A DNA stretch of 63,945 nucleotides from Algoriphagus terrigena DSM 22685 (GTDB lineage Bacteria > Bacteroidota > Bacteroidia > Cytophagales > Cyclobacteriaceae): assembly GCF_000429445.1 (NCBI RefSeq), contig NZ_AUBW01000028.1, positions 1-63,945 on the forward strand, in the 5' to 3' direction. A program made the position numbers and the translations under genes. The notes under the pieces are model-generated. The model saw only the letters and a list, made by a program, of their open reading frames with translations. It did no database searches and had not been told where the DNA came from. Shown here in pieces: positions 54,729 to 63,653 of this stretch. Every line of letters begins with the position of its first letter. Positions within the stretch are counted from its first letter, which is position 1.

Positions 54729-57503
54729 ATGGTTCATCTTTTCCCTCACATACTTTACCGGGTTGCCGGGAGTTCAATGAAACCTCTAATGAGCTTCGGG
54801 AAGCACCCAATTGATGGGCGTATCCAAAACATCGAGGCCCACAAAGTTGCCCTGGAAAGGATAAGGGAATCAGTTAGCAAAAAGCTTTTTGAATTTATTC
54901 AGCATCAGTTCGACCCTGTTGTTCAGAATAAAGTACAAAATTTCCGTAGGAATTTTTACAACGGTAGAAATGTAAAACAAAGAGACTTTGATGCGGTATT
55001 GGAAGTGTTACCGGAATCATTGGTTTTGGATTTAGAGGATGTCAAGCATATGGAAGCTGTGCTTCGAGATGAGGAGCAGCACTTCACTGAAGAGATTCAG
55101 TCAATAACTGCTACTGAATGGAGAGAGTTACAGGTTGCAGCTCAGAACCAACTCCTGCAAAAAGGGATTGTACTTTCGGCTTTTGACTTTTTGAACGAAG
55201 TAATTGAGTTCTCTAACCGAAAAATTGATCGGATTACCAAAAGAGATCTACAGACTGGATTTGGTATTCTAAAGTATGTTACACGGTTTTCCGCAAAAAC
55301 ATCACCTTTCAGTTTTTTTACCAGCCTATGGTGTAGTGAACATCAGCGTACAGGCGGATGTAATTTAGATATTGAAGAGCCAGACGAGACAGTTATCGGT
55401 CACACCAGGTTGAACAACCTGCTTTTCAAATATTTGAAAGACCTTCTTACAAACTATCCTGAAGTATGCTTACGCTTGAGAATTCGACTAAATCCAACGG
55501 TTGTTTTCAATACTACATTTTTTAGCTACCTCGTTAACAATAACAACGTTGAGTCCTTTCAACAACTTGCCTCAGACCCCATTCTTAACCGAATTGTGGA
55601 GATACTCAATGGGGCTCAAAAAACCACGCTGGGTGAATTTGTAATGGTGCTTATCGAAGAAGTTGAGACTTCACAAAGCGATTTAGAGCAGTACCTTAAA
55701 CAATTGATCGACTACGGATTTATAGAGTATAATTTGGGTATTTCTGGATTGGATCCCGAATGGGATGTCCGACTTGTTGAACTTGCTTCAACAGATCTCG
55801 CTGGAGTGCCTTGTATAAATGAGTTGTCTGATGTACTAGTTGAAATGCGGAAAACGGCTTCTGTATTCCATGAATTATCTCCAGTGCAAAGAAAGACTAC
55901 GCTTACCGCCGTTAGTCAGTCGTTTCAAAATGTTTGTCAAAAAATTCAGTCTGCATCGGGCCAGTCTGAAGTAGGAAGTGCTTCCGATTCACTTAGTGCG
56001 GACCCTCAGGTCGACCAGCCCTTTCGTATCAGGACTTTCACACAGTATTTCTTTAAACCACGGCAGATTTTTTACGACGATTCTGTAAGGAAAGTATCTG
56101 CATTTCCCCCCCTATCAGAGCCGGTAGAAAGTCTTGCTTGGCTATGCCAGAATATAGACTCCATGAATCACTCTAACCGCGAAATGCGAAGACTACGAAA
56201 CTACTTTGTGGATCGGTACGGAGTTGATGCAGTAGTTCCATTTTTAAAACTTTACCAAGATTATTATCGCGACGTAAAGAAAGCCATTGAGGCATTTGAG
56301 AAAAGGACCGAAATCAACTCAAATGGTTCTCCCGGTTCTGAAGGCCATGGAGAGGATAGTGCTCCGCCATACTACTTTTTGCCGGAGTTTGATCATAAGG
56401 ATGCATCAGTCTTAGAGTGGCAGCATGCTCTTGGCCGGGAGGTCCTAAAGGATAATAAGGATCAGTCCTTTATTGAAATAACGCCAAGACATATTGAAGC
56501 TGTTAATAAGGAACTTGACTTTGCTCTCCCTGACTATAAACAGAATTCGTTTGGGGCATTTGTCCAATTTTACGTTGAGGGTGGTAAGGTGAACGGTGTG
56601 GTCAACTCTGTTTTTGCAGGCTATGGTAAATTACTTGGTCGTTTTCTCCATATCCTGCCAGAAAAGGCACTAAAAGACACCCGGCTATGGAACATGCAGT
56701 TTTCAGAACAAGATGTTCTTCATATTGAGAATACCGATGCATCATGTTTTAATGCCAATATTCATCCGGCAATGATGCCTTTTGAAATTCAAGTTCCAGG
56801 CGGCCAGAATAATCTTCCGGAGTCCGGGCAAATAAAAGTTGCTGAATTTGTCGTTAAGTTAAATGAAGCTGAAGACGAACTTGCCCTTGTTCATGCTCCA
56901 TCCGGAAAGCGAAGCTTTATATATGATTTGTCTTTTCAAGGCAGCAAGGGTCGCTCCAATTTGTTTCAACTACTTAATAATTTTACTAAAATTAAGTATC
57001 CTTTGTTAAATACAGTTACGGCGGGGGTCAATCAGCATGTTGTCGCCAATAACACAAAAGAAATTGGCTGTAAAAAATATCCACGAATCACGTTTGCCGG
57101 TAATGTGGTTCTGCAAAGAAGAGCTTGGTTTTTGAACAAGTCAGAACTCCCGTTCCGACAAAATGCTGAGGACGACGGGAGCTATTTTCTAAAGGTGCGA
57201 ACTTGGGCCCGCCACTTTGAACTACCTGATCATGTCTTCATCTATGTAGATCCGTTCCACTTTAATAGAGCTCCAGGATTACAGGGAGGGAGAGAAAAAG
57301 CAGCGACTGACGATTATAAACCTCAATACATTAATTTTAACAGCCCGGTAATGGTTCTTTTTTTGGAGAGGATTATACGGAAGGTGCCGACCGCTTTGAA
57401 GATAGAGGAAATGCTTCCTCAACCTGACCAGATCAAAACTAGGCAAGGAGATCCTTGGGTTACCGAATGTTTAGTTCAGTGGTACAACGATGACTGTTTG
57501 TGA
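54729..57503 (+). CDS. Class I lantibiotic dehydratase, glutamylation part (split LanB, large subunit)
   Basis: In class I lanthipeptide synthesis this subunit uses glutamyl-tRNA to activate Ser/Thr side chains. The 924-residue protein has the LanB N-terminal features: FSNRKIDRITKRDLQTGFG, the RFSAKTSPFSFFTSL motif near 188-202, and a C-terminal region with PRITFAGNVVLQRRAWFLN and HVFIYVDPFHFNR. The elimination domain is absent and is encoded by the next gene, 3 bases downstream, a split seen in pinensin-type clusters. It starts 24 bases after the HlyD gene. Confidence 0.92.
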   Translation: MVHLFPHILYRVAGSSMKPLMSFGKHPIDGRIQNIEAHKVALERIRESVSKKLFEFIQHQFDPVVQNKVQNFRRNFYNGRNVKQRDFDAVLEVLPESLVLDLEDVKHMEAVLRDEEQHFTEEIQSITATEWRELQVAAQNQLLQKGIVLSAFDFLNEVIEFSNRKIDRITKRDLQTGFGILKYVTRFSAKTSPFSFFTSLWCSEHQRTGGCNLDIEEPDETVIGHTRLNNLLFKYLKDLLTNYPEVCLRLRIRLNPTVVFNTTFFSYLVNNNNVESFQQLASDPILNRIVEILNGAQKTTLGEFVMVLIEEVETSQSDLEQYLKQLIDYGFIEYNLGISGLDPEWDVRLVELASTDLAGVPCINELSDVLVEMRKTASVFHELSPVQRKTTLTAVSQSFQNVCQKIQSASGQSEVGSASDSLSADPQVDQPFRIRTFTQYFFKPRQIFYDDSVRKVSAFPPLSEPVESLAWLCQNIDSMNHSNREMRRLRNYFVDRYGVDAVVPFLKLYQDYYRDVKKAIEAFEKRTEINSNGSPGSEGHGEDSAPPYYFLPEFDHKDASVLEWQHALGREVLKDNKDQSFIEITPRHIEAVNKELDFALPDYKQNSFGAFVQFYVEGGKVNGVVNSVFAGYGKLLGRFLHILPEKALKDTRLWNMQFSEQDVLHIENTDASCFNANIHPAMMPFEIQVPGGQNNLPESGQIKVAEFVVKLNEAEDELALVHAPSGKRSFIYDLSFQGSKGRSNLFQLLNNFTKIKYPLLNTVTAGVNQHVVANNTKEIGCKKYPRITFAGNVVLQRRAWFLNKSELPFRQNAEDDGSYFLKVRTWARHFELPDHVFIYVDPFHFNRAPGLQGGREKAATDDYKPQYINFNSPVMVLFLERIIRKVPTALKIEEMLPQPDQIKTRQGDPWVTECLVQWYNDDCL

Positions 57504-57506
57504 TAT

Positions 57507-58481
57507 ATGAAGATCTGGTTAGGCTTTTACTACTACTACACTGGCAATTGGGAACACTTTTTACGCACTTCCGTTTTTGATACTGTAAGGCAGGTGATGG
57601 ATGAAAATCTTGCTGAGCAGTTCTTCTTTGTGAGATATTGGGAGAACGGACCACATATCCGGCTAAGATTTAAGGGACAAAAAGCTAAGCTCTATGGAGA
57701 GGTTAAGCCCCTTGTTGAAAAAGCGTTTAAGGAATATCTTGGCAAATTTTGTACTGACGATAACTCGATATCCCATCGAAATCCTGGATTTGTGTCTGAT
57801 AAGACGATGATAATTGTTCCTTATGAGGCTGAGACAGATCGATATGGTGGAGAACAGGCGATGGCCATTTGTGAGCAACAATTTCAGAACTCATCGGAGG
57901 CTGTTTTTCAAGCCCTTATTGAAAACCCATCTTGGAATTACTCACAGGCGCTTGGTATTGCTATACAAATGCATATTGCCTTTGCTGTTAAGACAGGTAT
58001 GACCAACTATGAAGCCTACCAGTTTTTTGCGCGACAATTTCAAAACTGGTTTCCCTCGGCCATCCATTCAAAGGTCGGCGCTTCGCCTGAAGAGTTGGAT
58101 AAGTATAAAAGTGAAGTTCTGACCGCCTTTTCGGAATCTTTTGAAAAGCAGCGGGATGTGCTAGAACCTTTCGCCGAAACGATTAACCAAGGTCTCAGGG
58201 ACAATATTACTGATTTTAGCTCTGCATGGTTTAGAGACTGGTGTGAGAATATTGAATTGATGCACGAAGCTCTTCTTAATTTGAAGAAAAAAGGTCGCCT
58301 GTTTGTACCAGAATCATTCCAGAAAGCTTTATTTATAGAACGTAGTATGCCGCATGAGTGGTACGTTTATGACAGCCTTTGCCACATGACGAACAATCGC
58401 CTTGGTATTCTAAATCAAGATGAAGGTTTCATTGGTTTTATTCTGGCCCGATTGTTCAAAGATATGAACCACCCAATTTAA
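57507..58481 (+). CDS. Thiopeptide-type/SpaB C-terminal domain protein (split LanB, elimination subunit)
   Basis: This domain removes glutamate from the activated residue to form dehydroalanine or dehydrobutyrine. The protein begins KIWLGFYYYYTGNWEHFLRT and shows FFFVRYWENGPHIRLRFKG, the hallmark of the SpaB C-terminal family, then YEAETDRYGGEQAMAICE. 324 residues is usual for the stand-alone form. It follows the glutamylation subunit by 3 bases and the DUF6734-like gene by 5 on the other side. Confidence 0.93.
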   Translation: MKIWLGFYYYYTGNWEHFLRTSVFDTVRQVMDENLAEQFFFVRYWENGPHIRLRFKGQKAKLYGEVKPLVEKAFKEYLGKFCTDDNSISHRNPGFVSDKTMIIVPYEAETDRYGGEQAMAICEQQFQNSSEAVFQALIENPSWNYSQALGIAIQMHIAFAVKTGMTNYEAYQFFARQFQNWFPSAIHSKVGASPEELDKYKSEVLTAFSESFEKQRDVLEPFAETINQGLRDNITDFSSAWFRDWCENIELMHEALLNLKKKGRLFVPESFQKALFIERSMPHEWYVYDSLCHMTNNRLGILNQDEGFIGFILARLFKDMNHPI

Positions 58482-58486
58482 ATACA

Positions 58487-59980
58487 ATGGACTTAAAGGT
58501 GATCCAGAGTTTTCGAATGAAGCAGGTAGTCAACGCAACGGGTCAGTACTTCGGATGGGGAAAACCTATTCACGCGCTGATTTCGCTTTCTTTGAGTTTA
58601 TGGCAACTAAATCGCTTTTACAAGTCCGTCCTCGTTTATACGGATATAGAAGGAAAGGCCTTTCTTGATAAACTCAATTGTCTGGATGTGGAAATCAAAA
58701 TTCTTCCAAATTTTCTTCCTGCAACTGGCACATTGGATAAGCTTTACGCTTGCAGTGAGCAAGCGGAGCCCTTCGTACATGTTGATTCCGATGTTTTTAT
58801 CCAGACAAAGTTAACCATTTCAACATCCTCAGACTTTCTCCTTGTTCAGCATAATAATTTTGAAGTAAGTCGCGCGCATATGATCGCGATTGACTTAGCG
58901 GAAGAATCAGGCAATGAAGCCGGTGAGGTTACGGGCAATTTTTGTTTCGATACAAGTTTACTAGGCGGTAGTCACGGCCTTTTTTTCAGGGCTTATCTAA
59001 ATGGAATAAATGGCAGTATTCCAATGCTGAATTTGAGTAAGTTGCGTGACACAGAATTACGGTTTTGGATTTATTCTGTACAACTAGCGAAATTCGCAGA
59101 AGAACAAAGAATGGCAATAAAGTTTCATCACGGACTTCCAACAGAGTTGCAGTATCCATTCCTTGTATCCCAACGGCTGGTCGCTCACAGCTATTGCAAA
59201 TTACACGATGCATTAAAACAGGACCCGGTCACTGTTGAGGCGTTGTACAGGGTATATTATGGATGTAGTTCAGCATTTGTCGATGAGGTTATGTCATCTG
59301 CTTACGGATTTGGGATAGATCCAATGGTTCGGCCTGATGCCCCATCTTATATTAGAGCGAGTAAAGCGCTCGTAGCTACGGGCTTATTAGATAACACCGA
59401 AGTTGTTGATGTTCAGGCAATTTTGGACCTTTTGGATCATGAGTCGCAAAGTCAAATGTATCACCCCTTACTAAAAGACGTTTATCAATTTGAAAAGCAC
59501 CGCAGTATATTTATAAAAGAACAACGCTTGACTAATCGGAGTCAAGCCAAAATACTGCCGAATCTCCCTACGGAGGATAAAGACCAGATGTTGAAAACGA
59601 TACTTGCTCGTGCCGATAATATAAGTCTGATTGAAAGTAAGTGGGACTGGGCTGTACAACAATGTGATCTGAATGAATTCAGTGAGTTGAAAATACGCTA
59701 CAATCTTGCTGAAAACGCTGGAGAACATGTCACGTTGTTGAAGTACGATCCTACTTTTGATTCGCTAGAGGAGATAAATTTGCTTAATGTCCTCGATATC
59801 GCATTACTGGATACCCTAACAAAACCCAGAGCAGTTGGCGATTTAATCGCAGAAGTTTACGGAATGTTTGTTAAAGCGGGCGATATCCAACAAAATCTCT
59901 TAACTGCCTTTGAGCAACTAGCCGTTAAGAGAATTGCCTATTTTGTCGCGCAACAGTATTTCCTAGTAATTAAGCAATGA
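58487..59980 (+). CDS. DUF6734-like protein with C-terminal RRE-like domain
   Basis: The N-terminal part (VIQSFRMKQ, LSLSLWQLNRFYKSVLVYTDIEGKAFLDKL, EPFVHVDSDVFIQ) resembles DUF6734, a glycosyltransferase-like family met in Bacteroidota peptide clusters; the VDSDV motif looks like a GT-A metal site. The last 150 residues have a strand-rich part then helices (LLNVLDIALLDTLTKPRAVG, DLIAEVYGMF), like winged-helix leader-binding domains, and resemble the end of the LanC protein. The enzymatic role is not known. It is the last gene of the cluster, 5 bases after the elimination subunit. Confidence 0.75.
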   Translation: MDLKVIQSFRMKQVVNATGQYFGWGKPIHALISLSLSLWQLNRFYKSVLVYTDIEGKAFLDKLNCLDVEIKILPNFLPATGTLDKLYACSEQAEPFVHVDSDVFIQTKLTISTSSDFLLVQHNNFEVSRAHMIAIDLAEESGNEAGEVTGNFCFDTSLLGGSHGLFFRAYLNGINGSIPMLNLSKLRDTELRFWIYSVQLAKFAEEQRMAIKFHHGLPTELQYPFLVSQRLVAHSYCKLHDALKQDPVTVEALYRVYYGCSSAFVDEVMSSAYGFGIDPMVRPDAPSYIRASKALVATGLLDNTEVVDVQAILDLLDHESQSQMYHPLLKDVYQFEKHRSIFIKEQRLTNRSQAKILPNLPTEDKDQMLKTILARADNISLIESKWDWAVQQCDLNEFSELKIRYNLAENAGEHVTLLKYDPTFDSLEEINLLNVLDIALLDTLTKPRAVGDLIAEVYGMFVKAGDIQQNLLTAFEQLAVKRIAYFVAQQYFLVIKQ

Positions 59981-60110
59981 TAGGATATGATTAAAATTTA
60001 TGTTCTGGTTGTTTTTCAAAGCGATTATTGAGTGATAGTTAGACAACATATTCGGACATTCCTATTCAATTCCTGGGTTAATTACTGCTAAAATTAAAAA
60101 AAATAGATGA

Positions 60111-60371
60111 ATGATTACATTTTTTTCAACTAGCCAATTGAATGCTCAAATTTGTAGACAAGAATCATCGAGGTGGTGTTGGGCTTCTTGTATTAAAAGA
60201 GCACTAGAACAGGTTCAAATTGTAGCTATGCTTAGTGGATGGCCTCAAAATAAACCCGCAAGAATGGCTGTTGTAAGCGACCCTGCAAAAGGCATGAATT
60301 ATGAACAGAATGTGACAGAACTATATAACGCTTGGAATTGGAGTAGATCAATTCTAGTTGTTACACCTTGA
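60111..60371 (+). pseudogene. Papain-like cysteine protease gene with internal deletion
   Basis: The 86-residue frame starts with part of a signal peptide (QLNAQ), then the active-site Cys region RQESSRWCWASCIKRALEQ, and QIVAMLSGWPQNKPA. It then jumps to VVSDPAKGMNYEQNVTEL, YNAWNWSRSILVV, which from memory of this family is the normal C-terminus. The middle part with the catalytic His seems deleted in frame. It therefore probably has no protease activity. It lies just after the lanthipeptide cluster. Confidence 0.6.
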
Positions 60372-60395
60372 AGTAGAAAAACACGAAAGCATATT

Positions 60396-60486
60396 CTAGT
60401 AGACGGAGTCGCTAGATTGCTCTGACGAGATGGGCCTCTCACACCACCGTACGTATGGGGCACTTGCCTGCCCTGCATCCCGGCCC
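60396..60486 (-). mobile_element. Group II intron remnant, 3' end (domains V-VI)
   Basis: On the minus strand, a hairpin with a GGGCA/TGCCC stem is followed by TACGTACGGTGGTGTGAGAG and then GTCTACTAG, the typical 3' part of bacterial group II introns. No reverse transcriptase frame is present upstream, so only the 3' end survives. The call rests on the conserved CGTACGG-TGTGAGAGG block. Confidence 0.5.
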
Positions 60487-60795
60487 TTTACCAAGATCTT
60501 TTCCAGAGAGATTTTTATGGCCATTCCCCAGTTCGCAGATAGATTTCCGGCATTCAGGAGCATATTGATTCCTCTTAAAATTAATAGCCGGGCGGCGACT
60601 CTAGAATCATACGATTACCAGGCCAGGAGACTTCTCTGCCATCACCCAAAAAAACTGGTTTCCCCCTCACTTTTTTCGAATTTAAACCAAAAAATACCCG
60701 CTGGTTATTTTTTATCCCAACTAATCCCCTTTGCCTATTGTACTGCCCTCTTTTTGTTTGTTTTTGATTGCTAATCACATATTTTGATATTCCGA
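60487..60795. other. Intergenic remnant region
   Basis: The open frames here (for example 60430-60774) overlap the intron remnant and are not protein-like. No gene or repeat is recognised. Confidence 0.4.
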
Positions 60796-61272
60796 CTAAA
60801 AACTCTTTCCTGTACTAAGTGCACCCATGACAGGCTCAAATTCCCATTCATCCCTACTTCCACTTGGAAGATTAAAAAACGGTGTATATGCTATCCTGTA
60901 AAAGATTCCCCCTCCGGGCTTCTGGTCTGAATCTATAGCCAAATCGTAAGGGTATGACTGCGCTTAAAATCACATTGTCAGTCAATTTTGAGGTAGTGAG
61001 GTCGAATTGGGCGATCTTTTCCAAGTAAGAAGGGATTCCGACACCTACTTCCATATGGTGATTTGACTTGCCATAGAATACGCTACCTCTAAGGGTATTG
61101 CGGGAGCTAAGTGGTCTTAGAATTTATTGTGTTGTGCACATTGAAAAACCTACACTGATATTCAGCTTGAGTTTTTTTTGGTAGATTATCTTTCCGTAAT
61201 TCACAGCCTATCTGCCCGAAAACCCTCCAATTTCCGCATACAGATCATTTTTCGCCGTAAAGGTCTCCGCCT
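60796..61272 (-). pseudogene. Broken outer-membrane beta-barrel type protein gene
   Basis: On the minus strand the pieces NDLYAEIGGFSG, then a stop, AVNYGKIIYQKKLKLNISVG, then disrupted sequence, RGSVFYGKSNHHMEVGVGIP with LRFGYRFRPEA, and after a one-base shift GIFYRIAYTPFFNLPSG to GALSTGKSF. Together they look like one small outer-membrane protein whose frame is broken at least three times. The signal peptide is not found. Confidence 0.65.
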
Positions 61273-61398
61273 TCTCCTCTCCAACGACCTCTAAAGGTAA
61301 TGCAGACTAAATTAGCAAAACTTTGATGAGAATTGATTTTGAATAGACTGACACTGCATTTTGGGTTAGAGTTAGATTCTTAAAGCATTAATGTTGGC

Positions 61399-62676
61399 TT
61401 ACTGAATCAATATCTGTTCTCTTACTACTTTCTTTCCGTCGTAGATATGAAGAAAGTAAGTCCCGGCTCGGAGTCCGCTGATATCCAGCAGGACTTTTCC
61501 GTCTTTCGATTTTCCCGATTTGACCATTTGCTCGGCATGATCGAAAACTTCGACTCTAAATGCTTTGGATTCGGAGCTACCCGCATCTTCGCGCTGGGCT
61601 GAACCAGAATAGTTATCCGAATCGGCTAGGTTTTCAATATTGAGTTCGTTCCGAGCCGGATTGGGGTACACTTTGAAGCTACCTGTCGACATCATATAGT
61701 TGCATGGATAGACTGTTCTTCCTGTGAAGACAGTTGCTCCGCAGCCATTGTTCACCGAAACCCGGACAGTTCCGTAGGATGAGTTATTAGACGGAACGTA
61801 AAGCCTTATGGTATTAGTCGACGTGTTTTGTACAGTCCATCCTGAGGGATAAGTCCAGCTGTAGGTATAGCCGCTCTTATGGCCTCCCGGTACGTCAGCG
61901 GTGTAGGTATAGGCATTGCCGCTGCATACCATAGAAGTTCCCGATACGGACACCTGTGAAACTGCGAAGGGGCCAACTTGTACGGTGTAAGTTCTTGGGT
62001 CGCTATACCCTTGGTTGGGCATAGATGCTTGTACCGATATGGAGTAACTCCCCGCTGGGGTGTTGACTGGTGCTTTTATACCGACTGTTTCGGAATGTGA
62101 AAAAAGCGTATTTCCTCCCCCATTGATGGACCATCCCGACGGTGCAGTCCACAAATATTCATAATGGTAGAAACATTCAGAACCGGACGGATTTTGACTG
62201 GGTAATCCAGGGCTTGTCGTGAATGAATAGGACTGGCCAGAAACACACATCGAAGGTCCGGAAATTGGATTAGGTACAACTATTCTTGAATTTACAGTAA
62301 TCGTTTTTGTTCCGCCGTTATATGGCCAACATGTTGCAGCGCCTACTTTAACTTGGTAGGTTCCAACATCTCCAAATGTATAACTGAAATTTTTGCCAAA
62401 TCCTGATCCTACAATTTCATCGCCTTTATAGACATGCCATGCAAATTCGCAACTATTAACTTCCCACCCGGCAGGGAGTTCATAAGCATTGGCTGTATAG
62501 GTAATGGAGTTATCCGGACATACAGTAGTGGGGCCGGTAATAGTCACATCAACAGCATTCGCCTTATTGGAAATAACGAACGACGTCAAAAACACAAAAA
62601 CAAAAATAAACTTCGGTAAGCACAGTCGATGTGCAGTCAATAGAACGGCGAGAACACTGGGAGGAACTGAGGTCAT
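61399..62676 (-). CDS. PKD-like surface protein with T9SS sorting domain
   Basis: The ATG at 62676 gives an unusually long N-region before the hydrophobic signal (FIFVFVFLTSFVISNKANA). Three PKD/Ig-like repeats follow, each starting with a pattern like ITGPTTVCPDNSITYTA (about 48-130, 140-235, 240-330). The C-terminal 90 residues hold the type A sorting signal: FKVYPNPARNELNIENL, ISGLRAGTYFLHIYDG and KVVREQILIQ, which sends the protein to the surface through the type 9 secretion system. It is intact among decayed neighbours. Function beyond adhesion or binding is unknown. Confidence 0.88.
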   Translation of the reverse strand: MTSVPPSVLAVLLTAHRLCLPKFIFVFVFLTSFVISNKANAVDVTITGPTTVCPDNSITYTANAYELPAGWEVNSCEFAWHVYKGDEIVGSGFGKNFSYTFGDVGTYQVKVGAATCWPYNGGTKTITVNSRIVVPNPISGPSMCVSGQSYSFTTSPGLPSQNPSGSECFYHYEYLWTAPSGWSINGGGNTLFSHSETVGIKAPVNTPAGSYSISVQASMPNQGYSDPRTYTVQVGPFAVSQVSVSGTSMVCSGNAYTYTADVPGGHKSGYTYSWTYPSGWTVQNTSTNTIRLYVPSNNSSYGTVRVSVNNGCGATVFTGRTVYPCNYMMSTGSFKVYPNPARNELNIENLADSDNYSGSAQREDAGSSESKAFRVEVFDHAEQMVKSGKSKDGKVLLDISGLRAGTYFLHIYDGKKVVREQILIQ

Positions 62677-63326
62677 AGTCAAAATTTGTTTGCTTCTAAA
62701 AATTTCTTCTTCAATCTAAAACTAGTTTGAAAATAAACAATGATTTTCCTGTAAAAAAACTATGATTTTTTTTTCTCAGTACTGGTCAGTCAGTTTCTTT
62801 CAAATATGATGGCCTGTCGCCACTATTCGTTCAGTCGTTGCAGAAACCCGACTCCGGATGTGAAGATGTTTTTCATTAATTAGTTCAGTTCTGGAGAGGA
62901 CTTTCAGAAGCCCAGTTTTCCCAAGACGTTTATAGGATTTCCTCCCGAATTGATCGTATGGACATTTTCGACATCGTGGTCTCATTATCCCCAAATGCAG
63001 ATTCGCACTTCCCACGAATCTTCTTTTCAGACGCTTGAACGGCGGTAGCGATTTGAGCAAAGCGATCTGCGGAAGATTACTCTAACAGCGGGAATTACGG
63101 CTCTGAACAAAAAGGCTCTGACCAAGATTGTTATGATAAAGAGTGCTAAGTCAGAGATCTACATAAGAAAAAAGAATCATTTCTAAGAGATTTGTTTAAT
63201 TTTTTTAAGTCCTTAGAATGAAACATTGAGAATTGGTCAGGATTGTTGGGTGGGAGTTGAAATTCCAGCTAATTCCCGAAGGTAGTTGACTGTCACCTCC
63301 GATTTTCAAATCGATTGTTTCGGCAG
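62677..63326. other. Non-coding, probably decayed region
   Basis: No gene is supported in these 650 bases. A minus-strand frame at 62800-63060 is open but has no recognisable domain. The region separates the T9SS protein gene from the broken DUF6527-like gene and CRISPR array. Confidence 0.45.
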
Positions 63327-63540
63327 TTACACCCAAATGATTTTGCTCTTGTGAACGTAGAAGTGGCTTTTTTTAACCTGTATTTCTCCAAACAGAAGCT
63401 TTGACCATTATTTTGTTGTTCTTGGTGACTTAGTAACACCAGCGTGGACTTGCTCCTTTGAGAAGATTTAGTTGAATCAGATCGTTGCAACCACGAGGAC
63501 AAAGTATCGCAATATCCACGGTTCCTTTTTTCGCCAATAA
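63327..63540 (-). pseudogene. Broken DUF6527-like gene
   Basis: Minus-strand pieces read TVDIAILCPRGCNDLIQLNL then LLKGASPRW, a stop, then KASVWRNTG, and after a frameshift KSHFYVHKSKIIWV with a TAA at 63327. This is the order of conserved parts of DUF6527 as I recall it (Cys-rich start, PSVWR, SHF, W). One nonsense codon and one frameshift break it. The 5' end is not found. Confidence 0.5.
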
Positions 63541-63653
63541 TATAAATTTTTCGTTTACTCAGATGCTCGGGAAGATCGTCAACATAGAGATGATTATGTG
63601 CAGGTTGGGGCCATTTCCTAAGCTTTTTACTCCCTTTGTTAAGGTTGTGTTTA

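Noticed and set aside
60430..60774. A 114-residue plus-strand frame
   Set aside because: Its start lies in the antisense of the group II intron remnant, and the protein is low-complexity and not recognisable.
62800..63060. An 86-residue minus-strand frame with CRKCPY
   Set aside because: It looks weakly like a transposase zinc motif but has no further support, and composition is ambiguous.
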